A program made the translations under genes and the position numbers. A DNA stretch of 23,626 bases, taken from contig JAFGJF010000113.1 of assembly GCA_016929205.1 (NCBI GenBank), positions 1 to 23,626 of the forward strand, given 5' to 3'. This DNA is from Anaerolineae bacterium (GTDB lineage Bacteria > Chloroflexota > Anaerolineae > JAFGEY01). The notes under the pieces were generated by a model, which was not told where the DNA came from, ran no database searches, and saw only the letters and a list, made by a program, of their open reading frames with translations. Below, piece by piece: positions 15,582 through 22,766 of this stretch (position 1 is the first letter of the stretch; each line of letters begins with the position of its first letter).

Positions 15582-17768
15582 ATGGAAAATCTACCACGAC
15601 AAATCGGTCGATACGAAATTATAGAATTGATCGGCCAAGGAGCCATGGGAAAGGTATTCAAAGCCAAAGATCCAAACATCGGCCGCGTCGTTGCCATCAA
15701 AGTAATTCGTCCTGAATTATTGTCTCAATCGGAAACGTTTTTGACGCGTTTTCGCAGAGAAACGCAAGCCGCCGGCAGGCTCTCACATCCGAATATCGTC
15801 ATCGTCTATGATGCCGAAATGGAAGGTGCACTGTCTTATATGGTTATGGAATACCTCGAAGGGCATGCGTTATCTGACATCATTGGGCAGGGCCTTTCCC
15901 CGGAGCAGGTCATTGAATTTGGAATGCAAATCTGCGATGCTCTCGAGTATGCACACAGCCAGGGATTGGTGCATCGAGACATCAAGCCGGAAAACATTAT
16001 GATTTTGTCCAACGGGCGAGTCAAGATCACCGACTTTGGCCTGGCGCGTCTGACAACATCGCCACATCTAACCCATTCTGGCATGATTACTGGCACGCCC
16101 AGCTATATGTCTCCTGAACAGATTTCGGGGCAAGACCTGGATGGACGGACAGACATTTTTGCGGTTGGATGCGCATTGTACGAAATGTTGACCGGCCATC
16201 GCCCCTTCCCTGGAGACAGCATTGGCACCGTGCTGTATCGTATTATGAACGAAGACCCAGAGCCCTCGCCCAAGCTAGACAATGTCGCACCACAATTGAT
16301 TAAAAGCATCATTATGCGCGCATTGGAAAAAAAGCCAACAGATCGTTATCAAACTTGCGCCGACCTCATTGTAGATCTGAAACAGTGCAAGCAGATCGGT
16401 GAAGCAGCAGGCATGATCAGCCCGCTGCCGGCCCCAGAGACCACACAGACAGCGACTATTACTGCGCCAGGCATACTCCCAGCCGTCAGTCCTTTTACTT
16501 ACGGCAATCCGATCACAGATCCAGAACGTTTTTATGGCCGGCATCGAGAAATTGAGCAGATTTTTAGCCGTCTCCGCAACCCGGCGTTTGAGTCAAGCTC
16601 CATTGTTGGTGAACGACGAGTCGGCAAGACATCACTGTTACGTGTCATTGCCCACCCCGATGTCGTCCGTGCGCAAGGACTCGATCCTGAAACATACATT
16701 TTTGTATATAATGATTTGTTAATGGTCAGCGAAACGACAACGCCGCTGCAGCTATGGATTCGACTCTTGCGCACAATCCGTCGCCAGATTCAGGAGCCGA
16801 ATCCAGAACTCAATGACATTGTCGCCGAATTAAGATCGTCAGATGTCATTGACAACTATTTACTTGCCGACTTTTTCGATCTGTTGAGCGACTCGGGAAT
16901 CCACGTTGTTTTGTTATTGGACGAATTTGAAAAGATTACGTACAACACCAACTTTGGCCCCGATTTTTACGGCGGCCTGCGATCGCTGGCCATTCACCAC
17001 GACCTGGCCCTGATCACCTCCAGCCGCCTGGAACTGGTCAACTTGTGTCATTCCGACCAGGTGCGCACATCACCTTTTTTCAACATTTTCGCCAATATCA
17101 ATCTGCGAGGGTTGGAAACTGAAGAAGTTCGAACATTGATCACCCTCCCACTCCAAGGTATGGGCTTCACTTTTACAGAACAAGAGCAACTGGCCTTGAT
17201 CGCATATACCGGCTGCCATCCATTCTTCAGTCAGGTTGCGGCCCATTTTCTTTGGCACGCCTACCGCGAAGGGATCCCCTCAGAACAACGTCTGACCCAT
17301 ATGCAACATAATGCCTGCATCGAAGCTGAACCGCACTTTGCGGATTACTGGCAACACAGCACAGAAAGCGAACGCATTGCCCTCACTGCTCTGGCACTGA
17401 AAGGCGTTATCAATCGCGATATCGACCAATACAAAGATGACCTGGCTCACCAATCGTTTGGTCGTATGGAGTCTACTGCCGGCCTATTGAGAAAACGGGC
17501 CTTGATCCTGTCGCCAAATGGACAAGACAAACTCTTTTCTCCGGCTTTTGAAGATTGGATCATGGGCGAGATATTCAGTCTGGTCGGCACTGCGGATCAG
17601 AGCTTTCAAGAATGGTTGTCCAAACAAACCCAACCGTTTGCAGACCCGGTTCGGGAGATTTTGCCGCGCGTCAAAATGGAACACAGGCTGTGGCTTGGAC
17701 AATGGCTCTCGGCAAATGAGTCCAGTGCTCTGCTCCAGGCGATTCAGCACTTTCTCGGTCATTCTTGA
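15582..17768 (+). CDS. Ser/Thr protein kinase fused to an AAA/STAND-like NTPase
   Basis: 728 residues from the ATG at 15582, preceded by GGGGAGG about 10 bases upstream. Upstream in-frame ATGs (15477, 15561) would overlap, or sit beside, the end of the NTPase gene with poorer ribosome sites. Kinase domain about 8-275: GQGAMGKV (18-25), VAIKV with K40, HRDIKPEN (132-139, Asp134), DFG (151-153) and GTPSYMSPEQ; all catalytic residues are intact. A linker of about 30 residues leads to the NTPase box SPFTYGNPITDPERFYGRH (303-321), Walker A GERRVGKTS (343-351, K349) and Walker B VVLLLDEFEK (442-451). The C-terminus ends in a winged-helix-like segment (LFSPAFEDWIMGE). No membrane helix is seen, so unlike PASTA kinases it senses inside the cell, presumably through the NTPase half. 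The methyltransferase gene follows within 13 bases. Confidence 0.9.
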   Translation: MENLPRQIGRYEIIELIGQGAMGKVFKAKDPNIGRVVAIKVIRPELLSQSETFLTRFRRETQAAGRLSHPNIVIVYDAEMEGALSYMVMEYLEGHALSDIIGQGLSPEQVIEFGMQICDALEYAHSQGLVHRDIKPENIMILSNGRVKITDFGLARLTTSPHLTHSGMITGTPSYMSPEQISGQDLDGRTDIFAVGCALYEMLTGHRPFPGDSIGTVLYRIMNEDPEPSPKLDNVAPQLIKSIIMRALEKKPTDRYQTCADLIVDLKQCKQIGEAAGMISPLPAPETTQTATITAPGILPAVSPFTYGNPITDPERFYGRHREIEQIFSRLRNPAFESSSIVGERRVGKTSLLRVIAHPDVVRAQGLDPETYIFVYNDLLMVSETTTPLQLWIRLLRTIRRQIQEPNPELNDIVAELRSSDVIDNYLLADFFDLLSDSGIHVVLLLDEFEKITYNTNFGPDFYGGLRSLAIHHDLALITSSRLELVNLCHSDQVRTSPFFNIFANINLRGLETEEVRTLITLPLQGMGFTFTEQEQLALIAYTGCHPFFSQVAAHFLWHAYREGIPSEQRLTHMQHNACIEAEPHFADYWQHSTESERIALTALALKGVINRDIDQYKDDLAHQSFGRMESTAGLLRKRALILSPNGQDKLFSPAFEDWIMGEIFSLVGTADQSFQEWLSKQTQPFADPVREILPRVKMEHRLWLGQWLSANESSALLQAIQHFLGHS

Positions 17769-17781
17769 TTCAGGCTGGAAA

Positions 17782-18726
17782 ATGTTTCACGTTTTACAAA
17801 CTTTTGTCGACGAGGTGATTGTGCAAGATCACAACCAAACTATCCCAATCTGTGATTACGAAGGCTCTGACTACCAAACCCGGTTCTGGGAAAACCAGGG
17901 ACGCAACTATGAGGATCTCGCCGAACGCATCGCCATTCGACATTTGCTCCCAAAACGAGGAAAACGGCTGATCGAGATTGGCACCGGGTTTGGACGTCTA
18001 GTCGATATGTACCAGGGGTACGACCACATTGTACTCTTGGACTATTCCAAATCTCTACTTCAACAAGCAAGGAAACGATTGGGGGAGGAAAAATATACAT
18101 ACATTGCAGCCAACATTTACCAACTGCCTCTCGCCGCAGATCAATTCAACACCGTATCGATGGTGCGTGTGATCCATCACCTGGTCGACGTTCCCCTGGC
18201 TTTGAGTCAAATCGGCCGCGTGCTTGAGCCAGGAGGCGCGTTCTTGCTCGAGTTTGCCAACAAATGCAACCTCAAATCTATACTTCGGCACACAGTTCGC
18301 CGCCAAACGTGGTCTCCATTTGATTTGGAACCGATCGAGTTTGTGCCCCTCAATTTCGACTTTCACCCGCGCTGGATACGAACACAACTAGAAAACCAGG
18401 GATTTGTGATCCAGCACACACGCGCGCTTTCTCATTTTCGCATTGCATTGCTGAAACGACTTGTTCCGGCTCGCATCCTATCTGCGCTAGATGGCTTATT
18501 TCAACCCAGTGGACAATGGTGGCAGCTCACACCAAGCATCATGGTTCTGGCTCAACAGAAAGGTGTGCCCCAAACCTCCCCGCATGAGGATATTGTATTT
18601 CTTTGCCCTGCATGTCAGACCAGCAATTGGCACACAACTCGATCGGAAATGCATTGTCTGTCTTGTCACACACGTTGGCGTATAGATAATGGCATCTATG
18701 ATTTCAAAACTCCAATAGAACAATAG
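17782..18726 (+). CDS. SAM-dependent methyltransferase with C-terminal Trm112-like zinc ribbon
   Basis: 314 residues from the ATG at 17782, 13 bases after the kinase gene. A GTG at 17821 preceded by GAGGTG is a real alternative (301 residues). The class I SAM fold shows motif I RLIEIGTGFGRL (62-73), an acidic end of strand 2 (LLDYS, 85-89), ANIYQLPLAADQFNTVSMV (110-128) and IGRVLEPGGAFLLEFAN (144-160), a Methyltransf_11-like core. Residues about 272-310 form a zinc ribbon (C275/C278...C292/C295) followed by IDNGIYDF, resembling the Trm112/UPF0434 family, whose stand-alone members activate methyltransferases. Such a partner domain fused in cis is notable. The substrate is unknown; a small molecule, tRNA or protein is possible. 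An open frame extending upstream to 17518 overlaps the kinase gene and is not believed. Confidence 0.85.
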   Translation: MFHVLQTFVDEVIVQDHNQTIPICDYEGSDYQTRFWENQGRNYEDLAERIAIRHLLPKRGKRLIEIGTGFGRLVDMYQGYDHIVLLDYSKSLLQQARKRLGEEKYTYIAANIYQLPLAADQFNTVSMVRVIHHLVDVPLALSQIGRVLEPGGAFLLEFANKCNLKSILRHTVRRQTWSPFDLEPIEFVPLNFDFHPRWIRTQLENQGFVIQHTRALSHFRIALLKRLVPARILSALDGLFQPSGQWWQLTPSIMVLAQQKGVPQTSPHEDIVFLCPACQTSNWHTTRSEMHCLSCHTRWRIDNGIYDFKTPIEQ

Positions 18727-18815
18727 ACACTTGGCCCACTCTTTGCACATCAGCACATCTTCTAGGGTGGGGGATGACGCCTGCCGGTGACGTCCTCGTT
18801 ATGGAAAATTGGGGC

Positions 18816-18844
18816 TTGCCAAAAATTAAAAATGATGATATCAT
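18816..18844 (+). promoter_or_regulatory. Promoter of the anchored lipoprotein gene, with tandem palindromes
   Basis: TTGCCA (18816-18821), 17 bases, TATCAT (18839-18844), both 5/6 to consensus. The palindrome ATGATATCAT (18835-18844) covers the -10, and CATGTACATG (18848-18857) covers the predicted start point near 18851, which suggests an operator. Confidence 0.5.
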
Positions 18845-18924
18845 ATACATGTACATGACATAATCTAGAGCACTCTACAGGTTTTTTCCCAAAGCCTTGT
18901 ACAACTCCTGTATGATGGAGGTAA

Positions 18925-19995
18925 ATGATGGCAATCAAACACAGTCTCCCTCGATGGTGGATCATCATCAGCACACTGGCCTTGATCCTGGGCATAACAG
19001 CTTGCATTCCGTTTGGTAGTGGACAGAAGACTGAGCCAACACCGACACAAATGCCGCCACCGACAGAAACCTCGATGCCGGCACAGCCGACGTTCACGCC
19101 CACGCCAACACTTGTGGTTGAGGAACCCACAGCCACACCTGTCGCAGAGGGAAACGAAGAAAAACCCACGCTCACGCCTACACCTCCGCCACCAGAGCAA
19201 CCCACCAGCCCACCGGTTGGAGGAAAAGAGCCAGTTGTCGTTCCCGTTACCTACAAAGTAACCGCAGTGCCCAAAAAGGGGAATGTCCTTCAAAATAGCA
19301 GTTTTGAAGATGGCTTTGATGAAAACGGTGTAGGAACAGGGTGGAGCACGTTTGACAACGCCGGCGCCGTGTATGCTTGGGAACGTGATATACAACACAT
19401 TCACGTCGTCGACGGACAATTCGCCCAAGTTATGCGCGTTATGGGCCCTGGTGAACCGGATCGGTTTGTTGGCATTTACCAAACAGTCAATGTCATCGCT
19501 GGTGAAACGTATACTCTGACTATGCACGGCGTTATTCACGCTTCGACGGCCGGAAGGCAGCAAACACCATATGGTCACCGCGTTCAATGGGCGGTCGATC
19601 ACGAAGGAAGGGGATATTGGCCTGCCCTGGACGAGTGGACCGACTGGACCGAGACAGGCTGGAACGACGTCGAACTTGAAGAAGAAAACCCAACGATGAA
19701 TTCGTTTTTTGAATACATCGTTCCGGAAACGGACACAATCACGCTCTTTATCCGTGGGTGGAGCAAATGGCCAATCATACACAGCGAGGCCAAATACTTT
19801 CTCGACGGTATCTCGCTTATGGGGCCTGTCCCCGGCGAAGAAGAGGTGGTTACGGTGATGAAAGATGCCGGCGATGGGACCATAGACGAAGAAATGCCTA
19901 CCACTGGCGGTGTAGGAACCTGGATTCCAATTGCCGGCGTTATCTTGGTTCTAGGATTTGCTTTCTGGGAAATTCGCAAAACCTGGGCACACTAG
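18925..19995 (+). CDS. Secreted lipoprotein-like surface protein with Pro/Thr stalk and MPTTG C-terminal anchor
   Basis: 356 residues. The N-terminus is a signal peptide (basic start, hydrophobic 11-24) ending in the lipobox ITAC, with C27 as the lipidated residue. Residues 35-105 are a Pro/Thr/Glu-rich stalk. Residues about 115-300 form a beta-rich domain beginning VLQNSSFEDGF and GWSTFDNAG, the style of CBM4/9-like jelly-roll carbohydrate-binding modules; repeated aromatic residues (YWPALDEWTDWTETGW) fit a ligand surface. The C-terminus carries MPTTG (324-328), a hydrophobic segment (332-348) and a basic tail (RKTWAH), which looks like a sortase or related C-terminal sorting signal. The ATG at 18925, or the next codon at 18928, follows GGAGG. 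It is a single-gene unit with its own promoter and a strong terminator. The ligand and any sortase are not visible. Confidence 0.8.
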   Translation: MMAIKHSLPRWWIIISTLALILGITACIPFGSGQKTEPTPTQMPPPTETSMPAQPTFTPTPTLVVEEPTATPVAEGNEEKPTLTPTPPPPEQPTSPPVGGKEPVVVPVTYKVTAVPKKGNVLQNSSFEDGFDENGVGTGWSTFDNAGAVYAWERDIQHIHVVDGQFAQVMRVMGPGEPDRFVGIYQTVNVIAGETYTLTMHGVIHASTAGRQQTPYGHRVQWAVDHEGRGYWPALDEWTDWTETGWNDVELEEENPTMNSFFEYIVPETDTITLFIRGWSKWPIIHSEAKYFLDGISLMGPVPGEEEVVTVMKDAGDGTIDEEMPTTGGVGTWIPIAGVILVLGFAFWEIRKTWAH

Positions 19996-20019
19996 AGCAT
20001 TTACAGCATCAATCAAGAT

Positions 20020-20050
20020 GGCGCGGAGAGTTTGTCCGCGCCTCTTTTTT
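20020..20050 (+). terminator. Intrinsic terminator of the lipoprotein gene
   Basis: A perfect 8-bp GC-rich stem (GGCGCGGA 20020-20027 with TCCGCGCC 20035-20042) and a 7-base loop are followed by TCTTTTTTAT. The loop and 3' arm also contain the -35 of the dnaN promoter. Confidence 0.92.
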
Positions 20051-20060
20051 ATGGTAAAAT
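20032..20060 (+). promoter_or_regulatory. dnaN promoter overlapping a terminator
   Basis: TTGTCC (20032-20037), 17 bases, TAAAAT (20055-20060) with a TGn extension (TGGTAAAAT). Start near 20067, about 38 bases before the dnaN ATG. The -35 is inside the terminator hairpin of the previous gene. Confidence 0.6.
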
Positions 20061-20104
20061 ACGCCTTCAACCGATGTTGATGCTATTTACGAGGAGAAAA
20101 CCCT

Positions 20105-21271
20105 ATGAAAGCATCGTGCCTGCAAGATAATCTTTCCAGAGGGCTTGCCATTGTCGGTCGGGCTGTAGCCACTCGTCCCACACTTCCTGTTCTATCACAC
20201 GTGCTCCTATCCGCAGAACAATCACAAATCAAACTGGCAGCTACGGATTTGGAATTGTTTGTCGTTTGCTGGCTCGGTGCCAGGGTCGACCAGGATGGCG
20301 AAATCACGCTTCCCGCGCGGCTGCTCACCGATCTGATCAACTCTTTGCCCCAGGAACAGATCGAACTCGATCTGGATGATCAAACACTCCATCTTGCTTG
20401 CGCGCGCAATGACGCTGTCATCAAGGGCATCGATGCCCAAGAGTTCCCGCTCATCCCGGCAACTCAAAGCAATGCAAATGGATATTCGTCAGAGATGCTG
20501 CTCGATCCAGATTTGCTCAAGCAAATGATCTCACAAGTCGTATTCGCTGCGGCGACAGACGAAAACCGCCCGATCTTGACAGGCATATTGGCTCGCTTTG
20601 AAGATGACACCTTGACCATGGCTGCAGCCGATGGATTCAGATTATCCGTTCGATCGGCCAAGTTGTCTACACCAGCATCAGAACCGATCAGCGTTGTCGT
20701 TCCATCCAAGGCGCTGACCGAACTGGCGCGCGTGGGCAGTGATGAAAAAGAACCTATTGGGATGTACATCACGCCATCGCGAAGCCAAGTCTTATTTCAT
20801 TTGCAGGGAAACGCCGGGGCAAACGAAGGCAAGATCTTTGGCATAGATCTGGTCTCACAACTGATCGAAGGCAACTTTCCAGACTATAAACAAATCATCC
20901 CTAAATCACACACGACGCGTACCATCCTCAACACGGTGGAATTTCTCAAAGCGTGCAAGACAGCCAACATCTTTGCTCGCAACGAAGCCAACATCGTGCA
21001 ATTGGACGTTGACCCGGTTGCTGAACAAATCAAAATCACGGCAACCAGCGCCGAAATGGGAGACAGTGAAGTTGATCTCGATGCCAACATCCAAGGTGAC
21101 CCGATTACCATTGCTTTTAACGTTCGTTTTCTGATCGATGCACTGCAAGTGATGGATAGCGCCCAAGTTGTCCTGGAGACCTCTTCATCCGCGAGACCGG
21201 GTGTGCTCAGACCCATAGACTCGGAAGACTTTACGCACGTGATTATGCCGATGCACATTCGCTCTCAATAA
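20105..21271 (+). CDS. dnaN: DNA polymerase III beta subunit (sliding clamp)
   Basis: 388 residues, close to the usual 365-390. The clamp is a ring-shaped dimer that holds DNA polymerase III on DNA. Recognisable segments include the N-terminal LSRGLAIVGRAVATRPTLPV, TDLELFV, LPARLLTDLINSLP, the middle-domain FAAATDENRPILTGIL, AADGFRLS and the C-terminal PGVLRPIDSEDFTHVIMPM, which forms part of the partner-binding pocket. GAGGAGAAAACCCT precedes the ATG. It stands alone between a lipoprotein gene and an oxidoreductase gene, not beside dnaA and recF as in many bacteria, and has its own promoter. A 17-bp hairpin follows the stop. Confidence 0.97.
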   Translation: MKASCLQDNLSRGLAIVGRAVATRPTLPVLSHVLLSAEQSQIKLAATDLELFVVCWLGARVDQDGEITLPARLLTDLINSLPQEQIELDLDDQTLHLACARNDAVIKGIDAQEFPLIPATQSNANGYSSEMLLDPDLLKQMISQVVFAAATDENRPILTGILARFEDDTLTMAAADGFRLSVRSAKLSTPASEPISVVVPSKALTELARVGSDEKEPIGMYITPSRSQVLFHLQGNAGANEGKIFGIDLVSQLIEGNFPDYKQIIPKSHTTRTILNTVEFLKACKTANIFARNEANIVQLDVDPVAEQIKITATSAEMGDSEVDLDANIQGDPITIAFNVRFLIDALQVMDSAQVVLETSSSARPGVLRPIDSEDFTHVIMPMHIRSQ

Positions 21272-21300
21272 CCCAACATAACCGCATGATGCAGTAAACC

Positions 21301-21342
21301 CATACAAGGCTGAAAGCTCTGACAGGCTTTCAGCCTTGTATG
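21301..21342 (+). terminator. 17-bp perfect hairpin between dnaN and the oxidoreductase gene
   Basis: Arms 21301-21317 and 21326-21342 pair perfectly around an 8-base loop (TCTGACAG). No U-tract follows on either strand, so it is at best an atypical terminator; it could also stabilise the dnaN mRNA 3' end or be a dispersed palindromic repeat. Confidence 0.5.
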
Positions 21343-21371
21343 CTAGTCGTATTGGAACAAAAGGAGCACAG

Positions 21372-22661
21372 ATGTCCAACAAAAAAAGGTATGCAATCGT
21401 CGGTGTAGGTGGCAGATCCAGGATGTACTACCGGGCGATCACGACTCGCTATGCCGAGACAGCCAAACTGGTGGGTTTTTGCGATCTGAATCAGACACGG
21501 ATGAACTATGCCAACAAGATCATCACAGAAGAGATTGGTGCTGAGCATGTCCCGACGTATGGTATCGACCAGTTCGATCAAATGATCGCCGAGACTCACC
21601 CAGATGCTGTGATCGTTACCTCTATCGATAGAACACACCACAAATACATCATCCGTGCTATGGAATTGGGTTGCGACGCCATCACGGAAAAACCCATGAC
21701 CATAGATGAAACCAAATGCCAAGCCATCCTGGATACGATCAAACGAACCGGGAAAAAATTGCGCGTCACATTCAACTATCGTTATGCGCCACACAACACC
21801 AAAGTCCGAGAGTTGATTATGGATGGCGTCATCGGGCGGATACACTCGGTCCACTTTGAATGGCTGCTCGATACCTATCACGGTGCAGATTATTTCAGGC
21901 GTTGGCATCGCGACAAACGTAACAGCGGCGGATTAATGGTGCACAAAGCAACCCACCATTTCGACTTGGTCAATTTCTGGCTAAATACCCATCCCAAAAC
22001 GGTCTTTGCGATGGGGGATCTGGTCTTTTATGGACGCGAAAACGCCGAGAATCGTGGCTTGACCGCGTTTTATTCCCGTGCACACGGCAGCAAAAACGCG
22101 CAGGACGATCCATTTGCGATCCAACTCGAACAAAACGAACGGCTCAAAGCCATGTACCTTGATGCCGAACACGAAGATGGGTATTATCGTGATCAGAGTG
22201 TGTTTGGTGATGGGATCAGCATCGAAGACATGATGGGCGTTATGGTACGCTATGAGACGAACGCCGTAATGACCTATTCGCTAAACGCCTATATGCCCTG
22301 GGAAGGCTATCGGGTCAGCTTTAACGGCGATAAAGGGCGGATTCAAATCACCATTGTTGAAAAAGCCTACATCAACGCGGGAGGAGATATGACGGCGGAA
22401 GGCGCGACGAGGACCAAACAGATTACCGTTTTTCCCCTGTTCGCAGAACCATACGACGTTGAAATCCCCCAAGCTGTAGGTGGACACGGTGGTGGCGACG
22501 CAGTTATGCTAGACGACATTTTCGGCAATCCGCCGCCCGATCGTTTCGAACGCGCCGCTTCACATATCGAGGGCGCTATGTCCATCATGGTTGGCATTTC
22601 AGCCAACAAATCTATGCGTACGGGACTACCTGTAAACATTAAAGATATGGTCACGTTGTAA
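21372..22661 (+). CDS. Gfo/Idh/MocA-family NAD(P)-dependent oxidoreductase
   Basis: 429 residues from the ATG at 21372, which has AAGGAG 6 bases upstream. An in-frame ATG at 21336 would start inside the preceding hairpin and is rejected. The Rossmann fold opens YAIVGVGGRSRMYYRA (7-22); the acidic residue after strand 2 is in FCDLN (36-40); the family EKP motif is ITEKPMT (104-110, with K107). KATHHFDLVNFWL (192-204) matches the H-x-x-D catalytic region of this family (H195 and D198, by eye). At 429 residues it is longer than the typical 330-370; an extra segment at about 215-270 (YGRENAENRGL, AHGSKNAQDDPF) accounts for part of this. Such enzymes oxidise or reduce sugars, inositols or glycosides; the substrate cannot be told. 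It appears monocistronic. Confidence 0.9.
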   Translation: MSNKKRYAIVGVGGRSRMYYRAITTRYAETAKLVGFCDLNQTRMNYANKIITEEIGAEHVPTYGIDQFDQMIAETHPDAVIVTSIDRTHHKYIIRAMELGCDAITEKPMTIDETKCQAILDTIKRTGKKLRVTFNYRYAPHNTKVRELIMDGVIGRIHSVHFEWLLDTYHGADYFRRWHRDKRNSGGLMVHKATHHFDLVNFWLNTHPKTVFAMGDLVFYGRENAENRGLTAFYSRAHGSKNAQDDPFAIQLEQNERLKAMYLDAEHEDGYYRDQSVFGDGISIEDMMGVMVRYETNAVMTYSLNAYMPWEGYRVSFNGDKGRIQITIVEKAYINAGGDMTAEGATRTKQITVFPLFAEPYDVEIPQAVGGHGGGDAVMLDDIFGNPPPDRFERAASHIEGAMSIMVGISANKSMRTGLPVNIKDMVTL

Positions 22662-22697
22662 AAATCCCAAGATCACCCCAGCCTAAGGGATCTCAGT

Positions 22698-22766
22698 CCC
22701 CCAAGGAGGCTAGTTTGACAATGTCACATTTGTCAAACTAGATAGATTCTTAACCTCCCTTGGGGG
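22698..22766. terminator. Nested inverted repeats between convergent genes, probable bidirectional terminator
   Basis: Inner arms CTAGTTTGACAA (22710-22721) and TTGTCAAACTAG (22730-22741) pair perfectly over 12 bp with an 8-base loop. Outer arms CCCCCAAGGAGG (22698-22709) and CCTCCCTTGGGGG (22754-22766) pair with one bulged base. CTTTT follows on +. The outer right arm is also the last codons and stop region of the convergent membrane-protein gene. Confidence 0.6.

Noticed and set aside
17518..17781. 88-residue upstream extension of the methyltransferase
   Set aside because: It overlaps the end of the kinase-NTPase gene in another frame and has no family similarity or ribosome site.
18865..19782. 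A 305-residue minus-strand open frame rich in Arg/Cys/Trp
   Set aside because: Antisense of the lipoprotein gene; its composition is that expected from reading a Pro/Thr/Glu-rich frame backwards.
21330..21908. A 192-residue minus-strand open frame
   Set aside because: Antisense shadow of the Gfo/Idh/MocA oxidoreductase N-terminal half; no ribosome site or motif.
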